From Bacillota bacterium (GTDB taxonomy: Bacteria > Bacillota > Clostridia > Lachnospirales > Lachnospiraceae): DNA of 26,989 nucleotides. The position numbers were made by a program, and so were the translations under genes. Below the pieces are notes generated by a model. It worked only from the letters and a program-made list of their open reading frames with translations. It was not told the DNA's origin and did not search any database. The stretch spans positions 1 through 26,989 of the forward strand of contig JAEZLY010000066.1 of NCBI GenBank assembly GCA_023414985.1, in the 5' to 3' direction. Positions 22,815-26,989 of the stretch are shown one piece after another; the first letter of the stretch is position 1; every line of letters begins with the position of its first letter.

Positions 22815-22868
22815 AATACTAGATATAGTGTCGTAATAAAAATTACAACATATATCTAGTATTTTTTT
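22815..22868 (+). terminator. hflX terminator overlapping NrdR-like boxes
   Basis: A 13-bp perfect stem AATACTAGATATA (22815-22827) with TATATCTAGTATT (22851-22863), an inner stem GTAAT-AAAA-ATTAC, then further T to 22868. It ends the hflX transcript 78 bases after its stop. The same bases contain the NrdR-like boxes of nrdD. Confidence 0.8.
22816..22862 (+). promoter_or_regulatory. pair of NrdR-like boxes upstream of nrdD
   Basis: Box 1, ATACTAGATATAGTGT (22816-22831), matches the NrdR consensus aCaCwAtATaTwGtgt at 14 of 16 positions. Box 2, AACATATATCTAGTAT (22847-22862), matches at 11 of 16. Their centres are 31 bp apart, the spacing known for paired NrdR sites. NrdR is the ATP/dATP-responsive repressor of ribonucleotide reductase genes. 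Confidence 0.65.
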
Positions 22869-22869
22869 A

Positions 22870-22898
22870 TTGACGGAATTCTCATTTTCTGGTAGTAT
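22870..22898 (+). promoter_or_regulatory. SigA promoter for nrdD
   Basis: TTGACG (22870-22875), 17 bases, TAGTAT (22893-22898), starting only 7 bases after NrdR-like box 2. Confidence 0.7.
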
Positions 22899-22958
22899 TA
22901 TTTTATGAGATATGCGGGCATCGCAACGATGTGAGAACGGGAAGGGAGACAGTTACAT

Positions 22959-25337
22959 ATGATTAACGTTATCAAAAGAGACGGTCAGGTTGCCGAATTC
23001 AACCTCAGTAAAATCAGTGAAGCTATTACCAAAGCCTTTAAAGCTACCGAGAAGTTCTATACAGAAGAAATTATCAGCTTATTAGCACTTCGTGTAACCT
23101 CCGATTTTCAGAAAAAAATCAAGGATGAAACCATACATGTGGAAGACATTCAGGATAGTGTAGAAAATGTATTGGAGCAAACCGGTTATACCGATGTGGC
23201 AAAGGCATACATCCTGTACCGTAAAAATAGAGAGAAAATCCGTAATATGAAATCCACAATCCTGGACTACAAGGAGATTGTGAACAATTACGTGAATGAA
23301 GAGGATTGGAGAGTAAAGGAGAACTCTACTGTTACCTATTCCGTCGGCGGACTGATTCTCCACAACTCCGGTGCGATTACCGCAAACTACTGGTTATCTG
23401 AGGTTTATGATGAAGAGATCGCAAATGCTCATCGTAATGCCGACATCCATTTACATGACCTGGCTATGCTCACTGGATATTGTGCCGGCTGGTCTTTAAA
23501 GCAGCTGATCAAAGAAGGCTTAGGCGGAATTCCCGGTAAGATCACCTCCTCCCCTGCCAGCCATCTTTCCACCCTGTGTAACCAGATGGTTAATTTCCTT
23601 GGTATTATGCAGAATGAATGGGCAGGAGCTCAGGCTTTCTCCTCCTTTGATACCTATCTTGCACCCTTCGTAAAGATCGATAACTTGACTTATAAAGAAG
23701 TAAAGCAGTGCATCCAGTCCTTTGTCTATGGCGTAAATACTCCGAGCCGCTGGGGCACCCAGGCACCCTTCTCCAATATCACCTTGGATTGGACCGTACC
23801 AAACGATCTTGCAGAGCTGCCCTGTATTATCGGCGGCAAGGAAGTGGATTTTAAATATAAAGATTGTAAGAAAGAGATGGATATGGTGAACAAGGCCTTC
23901 ATCGAGATTATGATTGAGGGCGATGCCAACGGCAGAGGATTCCAGTATCCGATTCCCACTTATTCCATTACAAAGGATTTTGACTGGTCCGATACGGAGA
24001 ATAATCGTCTGTTATTTGAGATGACCGCAAAATATGGCACACCTTATTTCTCTAATTATATTAATAGTGATATGGAACCCAGTGATGTTCGTTCCATGTG
24101 CTGCAGACTTCGTCTGGACCTTCGTGAACTTCGTAAAAAGACCGGCGGCTTCTTTGGTTCCGGTGAAAGCACAGGCAGCGTAGGTGTAGTAACGATTAAC
24201 ATGCCTCGTATTGCGTATCTTGCAGCTGATGAGAAGGATTTCTTCCTGCGTCTTGACCGTATGATGGATATTTCCGCCCGCTCCCTGCATGTGAAGAGAG
24301 GCGTTATCACAAAGCTTCTGAAAGAAGGTCTTTATCCTTATACGAAGCGTTATCTGGGATCCTTCGACAGTCATTTCTCTACGATCGGTCTGATTGGTAT
24401 GAACGAAGTCGGACTGAATGCAAATTGGCTCGGTGAGGATATGACTCATAAGAAAACCAAGGAGTTTACCATTAAGACTCTGAATCATATGAGAGAACGT
24501 CTCTCCGATTACCAGGAGAAATACGGAGATCTTTACAATCTGGAGGCAACCCCTGCTGAATCCACGACCTATCGTCTTGCAAAGGCAGACAAGAAGCGCT
24601 GGCCTGAGATCAGGACTGCAGGCAAGGAAGGGGATACTCCTTACTATACCAACAGCTCCCATCTTCCGGTTGGATATACCGAGGATATTTTTGAAGCACT
24701 GGATATTCAGGATGAGCTTCAGACGCTTTATACCTCCGGTACCGTATTCCATGCCTTCTTAGGGGAGAAGCTTCCCGACTGGCAGGCGGCTGCTAAGCTT
24801 GTAAAGACGATTTCCGAAAATTATAAGCTTCCTTATTATACGATGTCTCCTACCTATTCCGTATGCAAGGCACACGGCTATCTGCCCGGAGAGCAGTTCA
24901 CCTGCCCTCATTGTGGTGAGAAGGCAGAGGTATACAGCCGTATCACAGGCTACTATCGTCCGGTTCAGAACTGGAACGAAGGGAAAGCACAGGAATATAA
25001 GAATAGAAGGATCTATAATATTGAGCGCTCCAGAGAGCTGCATCAGGATTTAAACGGGAGCAGAAGGGACTCCGAGAAGGAACAAAGTACCGGTATGGAA
25101 GACGGATTGTATCTGTTTACCACTAAGACCTGTCCGAATTGCCGCGCAGCAAAAGAGTACTTGAAGGAATTCAGTTATGCGGTTGTCGATGCAGAGGAGA
25201 ATGCAGAGCTGGCGAAGGAATTCGGAGTGATGCAGGCTCCTACCCTGATTGAGATCAAGGAAGGCTCAGCTAAAAAAATCGTGAATGCCTCCAACATTAA
25301 GCGTTATGCGGAGGAGCAGTTGATTTGCTGCAAGTAA
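22959..25337 (+). CDS. nrdD: anaerobic (class III) ribonucleotide reductase with fused C-terminal thioredoxin-like domain
   Basis: A 792-residue glycyl-radical enzyme that reduces ribonucleoside triphosphates to deoxy forms without oxygen. An N-terminal ATP-cone (about 1-90, VIKRDGQVAEFNLSKISEAI) precedes the catalytic barrel. MCCRLRLDLREL carries Cys381-Cys382, one of which should be the thiyl residue. The radical site is Gly664 in SRITGYY. A zinc-type motif uses Cys636, Cys649 and Cys652 with His639 nearby. Unusually, after a short linker, residues about 715-785 form a thioredoxin/glutaredoxin-like domain with TTKTCPNC (Cys725, Cys728) and a likely cis-Pro761 in QAPT. This suggests a built-in redoxin as electron donor instead of formate (inference). 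The activase nrdG is not adjacent. The region upstream has NrdR-like boxes and a good promoter. Confidence 0.95.
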   Translation: MINVIKRDGQVAEFNLSKISEAITKAFKATEKFYTEEIISLLALRVTSDFQKKIKDETIHVEDIQDSVENVLEQTGYTDVAKAYILYRKNREKIRNMKSTILDYKEIVNNYVNEEDWRVKENSTVTYSVGGLILHNSGAITANYWLSEVYDEEIANAHRNADIHLHDLAMLTGYCAGWSLKQLIKEGLGGIPGKITSSPASHLSTLCNQMVNFLGIMQNEWAGAQAFSSFDTYLAPFVKIDNLTYKEVKQCIQSFVYGVNTPSRWGTQAPFSNITLDWTVPNDLAELPCIIGGKEVDFKYKDCKKEMDMVNKAFIEIMIEGDANGRGFQYPIPTYSITKDFDWSDTENNRLLFEMTAKYGTPYFSNYINSDMEPSDVRSMCCRLRLDLRELRKKTGGFFGSGESTGSVGVVTINMPRIAYLAADEKDFFLRLDRMMDISARSLHVKRGVITKLLKEGLYPYTKRYLGSFDSHFSTIGLIGMNEVGLNANWLGEDMTHKKTKEFTIKTLNHMRERLSDYQEKYGDLYNLEATPAESTTYRLAKADKKRWPEIRTAGKEGDTPYYTNSSHLPVGYTEDIFEALDIQDELQTLYTSGTVFHAFLGEKLPDWQAAAKLVKTISENYKLPYYTMSPTYSVCKAHGYLPGEQFTCPHCGEKAEVYSRITGYYRPVQNWNEGKAQEYKNRRIYNIERSRELHQDLNGSRRDSEKEQSTGMEDGLYLFTTKTCPNCRAAKEYLKEFSYAVVDAEENAELAKEFGVMQAPTLIEIKEGSAKKIVNASNIKRYAEEQLICCK

Positions 25338-25383
25338 GAACTCAGGCTTTTTTATTACCAAATAATTTCATAGATGACACAGG

Positions 25384-25421
25384 AAGGAGTCCGTGCCGTA
25401 CCATCGGTGCGGGCTCTTTCT
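25384..25421 (+). terminator. rho-independent terminator
   Basis: GAGTCCGTGCCG (25387-25398), loop TACCAT, CGGTGCGGGCTC (25405-25416), all 12 positions paired when G-U is allowed, then TTTCT. It ends the nrdD transcript. Confidence 0.85.
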
Positions 25422-25435
25422 GTATAAATTATGTG

Positions 25436-25464
25436 TTGCCTTGACCTGACAGATAAGGTAAAAT
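25436..25464 (+). promoter_or_regulatory. candidate promoter for thyA-folA
   Basis: TTGCCT (25436-25441), 17 bases, TAAAAT (25459-25464). An overlapping alternative -35, TTGACC at 25441, would need the poorer TAGTTT at 25464. Confidence 0.5.
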
Positions 25465-25531
25465 AGTTTATTGAAGAGCGGCCGGTTATGTGGGAAGCTT
25501 AAGGAGAATATTACCCGGGAGGAAACAATCA

Positions 25532-26377
25532 ATGAGCTTAGCAGATAACATATTTATTGAGATGTGCAAAGACATATTGGAAAACGGAGTCAGCACGGAG
25601 GGAGAAAAGGTCAGACCGAAATGGGACGATGGCTCCTTTGCCTATACCATCAAGAGATTCGGGGTGGTCAACCGGTACGATTTATCGAAGGAATTTCCTG
25701 CCATGACTCTGCGGAAGACAGCAATTAAAAGCTGTATTGATGAGCTTTTGTGGATCTGGCAGAAGAAGTCCAATAATATAAATGATTTAAGCAGTCATAT
25801 CTGGGATGCCTGGGCAGATGAGAATGGATCCATCGGAAAAGCCTACGGCTATCAGATGAGTGTGAAGCATAGTTATAAAGAAGGTGAGATGGATCAGGTA
25901 GACCGTGTCATCTATGATTTAAAGAATAATCCCTACAGCAGGAGAATTATGACGAACATCTATGTTCATCAGGACCTCCATGAGATGAGACTTTATCCCT
26001 GTGCTTACAGTATGACCTTTAATGTAACCAAGAAAAAAGACAGCGAGAAGCTGGTGCTGAATGCTATCTTAAATCAGCGATCCAACGATGTCCTGGCAGC
26101 CAACAGCTGGAATGTATGCCAGTATGCGGTTCTGGTTCATATGCTTGCGCAAGTCTGCGGCTATGAGGTGGGTGAGCTGGTGCATGTCATCGCAGATGCC
26201 CATATCTATGACAGACATATACCGATCATCAAAGAACTGATTGCGCGTCCCACCTACCCGGCTCCGAAATTCTGGATGAATCCCGAGGTGAAGGACTTCT
26301 ATCAGTTTAAGGTGGAGGATTTTGATTTACTTGATTATCAGTATGGCCCGAAGGTGGACATACCCGTAGCAGTGTGA
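25532..26377 (+). CDS. thyA: thymidylate synthase (divergent ThyA)
   Basis: A 281-residue enzyme that methylates dUMP to dTMP with methylene-tetrahydrofolate. Recognisable parts are DELLWIWQKKSNNINDL, GKAYGYQM, NPYSRRI, the nucleophile Cys157 in RLYPCAYSMTFNV, NQRSNDVLAANSWNVCQYA and DAHIYDRHIP. It differs from the common ThyA in having PCA instead of PCH next to the catalytic Cys and NSWNV instead of the usual LPFNI-type segment. The ATG at 25532 follows GGGAGG by 9 bases; a GTG at 25490 in frame has no comparable site. folA starts 15 bases after the stop, so the pair forms an operon in which FolA regenerates the folate that ThyA oxidises. Confidence 0.9.
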   Translation: MSLADNIFIEMCKDILENGVSTEGEKVRPKWDDGSFAYTIKRFGVVNRYDLSKEFPAMTLRKTAIKSCIDELLWIWQKKSNNINDLSSHIWDAWADENGSIGKAYGYQMSVKHSYKEGEMDQVDRVIYDLKNNPYSRRIMTNIYVHQDLHEMRLYPCAYSMTFNVTKKKDSEKLVLNAILNQRSNDVLAANSWNVCQYAVLVHMLAQVCGYEVGELVHVIADAHIYDRHIPIIKELIARPTYPAPKFWMNPEVKDFYQFKVEDFDLLDYQYGPKVDIPVAV

Positions 26378-26392
26378 AAGGTGGTACTTACG

Positions 26393-26884
26393 ATGAATTT
26401 AATCGTTGCAGTTGATAGTAATTGGGCAATCGGATTCCAGAACAAGCTTCTGGTCAGTATTCCTGCTGATATGCGTTTCTTTCGGGATGTTACCATGGGC
26501 AAGGTGGTCATCATGGGAAAGAATACTCTGGAGAGCTTTCCGGGTGGTCAGCCGCTCAAGAACAGGACGAATATCGTCATTGCTCTTGAGAAGGATTATA
26601 AGGTAAAGGATGCAATCGTGGTTTACAGTATCGAGGAGGCGCTTGAGCTTGCGAATAACTATAGATCCGAAGATATCTATATCATCGGCGGGGCAAGCAT
26701 TTACCGGCAGATGCTGCCATACTGCGATGTGGCTCATATAACGAAGATTGATTTCGCTTATCAGGCAGATACCTATTTCCCTAATCTGGATCAGATGGAG
26801 GATTGGGTACTTGCTGAGGAGACAGAGGAGCAGACCTATTACGATCTGGCCTATACCTTCTGCAGGTATGAAAGGCGAAAGTAG
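26393..26884 (+). CDS. folA: dihydrofolate reductase
   Basis: A 163-residue enzyme that reduces dihydrofolate to tetrahydrofolate with NADPH. Family marks are MNLIVAVDSNWAIGFQNKLL at the N-terminus, IPADMRFFRD with the active-site acid (Asp30), VVIMGKNTLESFP for cofactor binding, and DIYIIGGASIYRQMLP. Length is standard. The ATG at 26393 follows AAAGGTGG (26377-26384) by 8 bases; a GTG at 26381 lies within that site and is rejected. It is the second gene of the thyA operon. No clear terminator is visible before the window ends. Confidence 0.95.
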   Translation: MNLIVAVDSNWAIGFQNKLLVSIPADMRFFRDVTMGKVVIMGKNTLESFPGGQPLKNRTNIVIALEKDYKVKDAIVVYSIEEALELANNYRSEDIYIIGGASIYRQMLPYCDVAHITKIDFAYQADTYFPNLDQMEDWVLAEETEEQTYYDLAYTFCRYERRK

Positions 26885-26980
26885 CCTGCGAGATGATCAG
26901 GCAGGATCACAATTTCTGATTTTGGAAGGTTTTGATAAAAAACTCTTGAAAAATTGAAAAAGGAAGACTACTATTAAGGG

Positions 26981-26986
26981 TATAAT
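26981..26986 (+). promoter_or_regulatory. possible -10 element of the next gene
   Basis: Perfect TATAAT at the edge of the window. The -35 is unclear: TTGAAA at 26954 is 21 bases away. Confidence 0.25.
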
Positions 26987-26989
26987 TTT

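Noticed and set aside
24012..24752. 246-codon open frame on the minus strand inside nrdD
   Set aside because: Antisense to the conserved NrdD catalytic region; no recognisable domain.
25095..25337. Thioredoxin-like tail of NrdD as a separate gene from its internal ATG
   Set aside because: It is in frame with no stop between, and there is no good ribosome site before the ATG at 25095; a fusion is the simpler reading.
1..26989. CRISPR array, insertion sequence, prophage or toxin-antitoxin system
   Set aside because: No regularly spaced repeats, transposase, integrase or phage-like genes were seen; genes are ordinary chromosomal families.

Overview
The window reads as chromosomal core DNA of a low-to-mid GC, Gram-positive, anaerobic, motile and probably spore-forming member of the Clostridia, most like Lachnospiraceae (inference). 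The basis is: class III ribonucleotide reductase, a Csp-type clostridial subtilase, an SH3-NlpC/P60 cell-wall hydrolase, an OadB-type sodium pump subunit, a membrane pyrophosphatase, MotAB, and strong AGGAGG ribosome sites with short T-tailed terminators. I see no insertion sequence, phage gene, CRISPR array, tRNA or rRNA.

Layout. 1-1308: the 3' end of a GH94 sugar phosphorylase and a cupin protein, closed by a long-stem terminator. 1392-4970: a beta-propeller sugar-dehydrogenase-like protein, then an LtaS/MdoB-type phosphoglycerol transferase with its own strong promoter. 5016-6740: motA-motB, overlapping and probably partly SigD driven. 6741-6907: a structured convergent spacer. 6908-8638 (minus): a compact FtsH. 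8851-10661: a SulP anion transporter. 10702-12432: a Csp-like subtilisin protease. 12739-14689: a chemoreceptor. 14774-15955: a secreted SH3-NlpC/P60 hydrolase with a WalR-like box. 16017-17421 (minus): oadB and an unlisted 47-residue gamma-like peptide. 17443-17914: a long divergent regulatory region. 17915-20067: membrane pyrophosphatase. 20169-22868: a TPR lipoprotein and hflX. 22870-25337: nrdD with a fused thioredoxin-like domain. 25436-26884: thyA-folA.

How the genes fit together. nrdD, thyA and folA form a deoxynucleotide-supply block: anaerobic NTP reduction, dUMP methylation and folate recycling. oadB with its small partner and the divergent pyrophosphatase are both ion-pump components. 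The chemoreceptor and motAB belong to motility. The phosphoglycerol transferase and the NlpC/P60 protein act on the cell envelope.

The most interesting signals are regulatory or architectural rather than a new gene system: (1) a pair of NrdR-like boxes 31 bp apart that also form the terminator hairpin of hflX, directly in front of the nrdD promoter; (2) the NrdD-thioredoxin fusion; (3) a WalR-like box before a cell-wall hydrolase whose usual third active-site residue is glycine; (4) a Rex-like site and repeated TTGTACAA-type motifs before the pyrophosphatase; (5) a perfect 16-bp palindrome at the predicted start of the TPR lipoprotein-hflX transcript. I found no convincing wholly new system.
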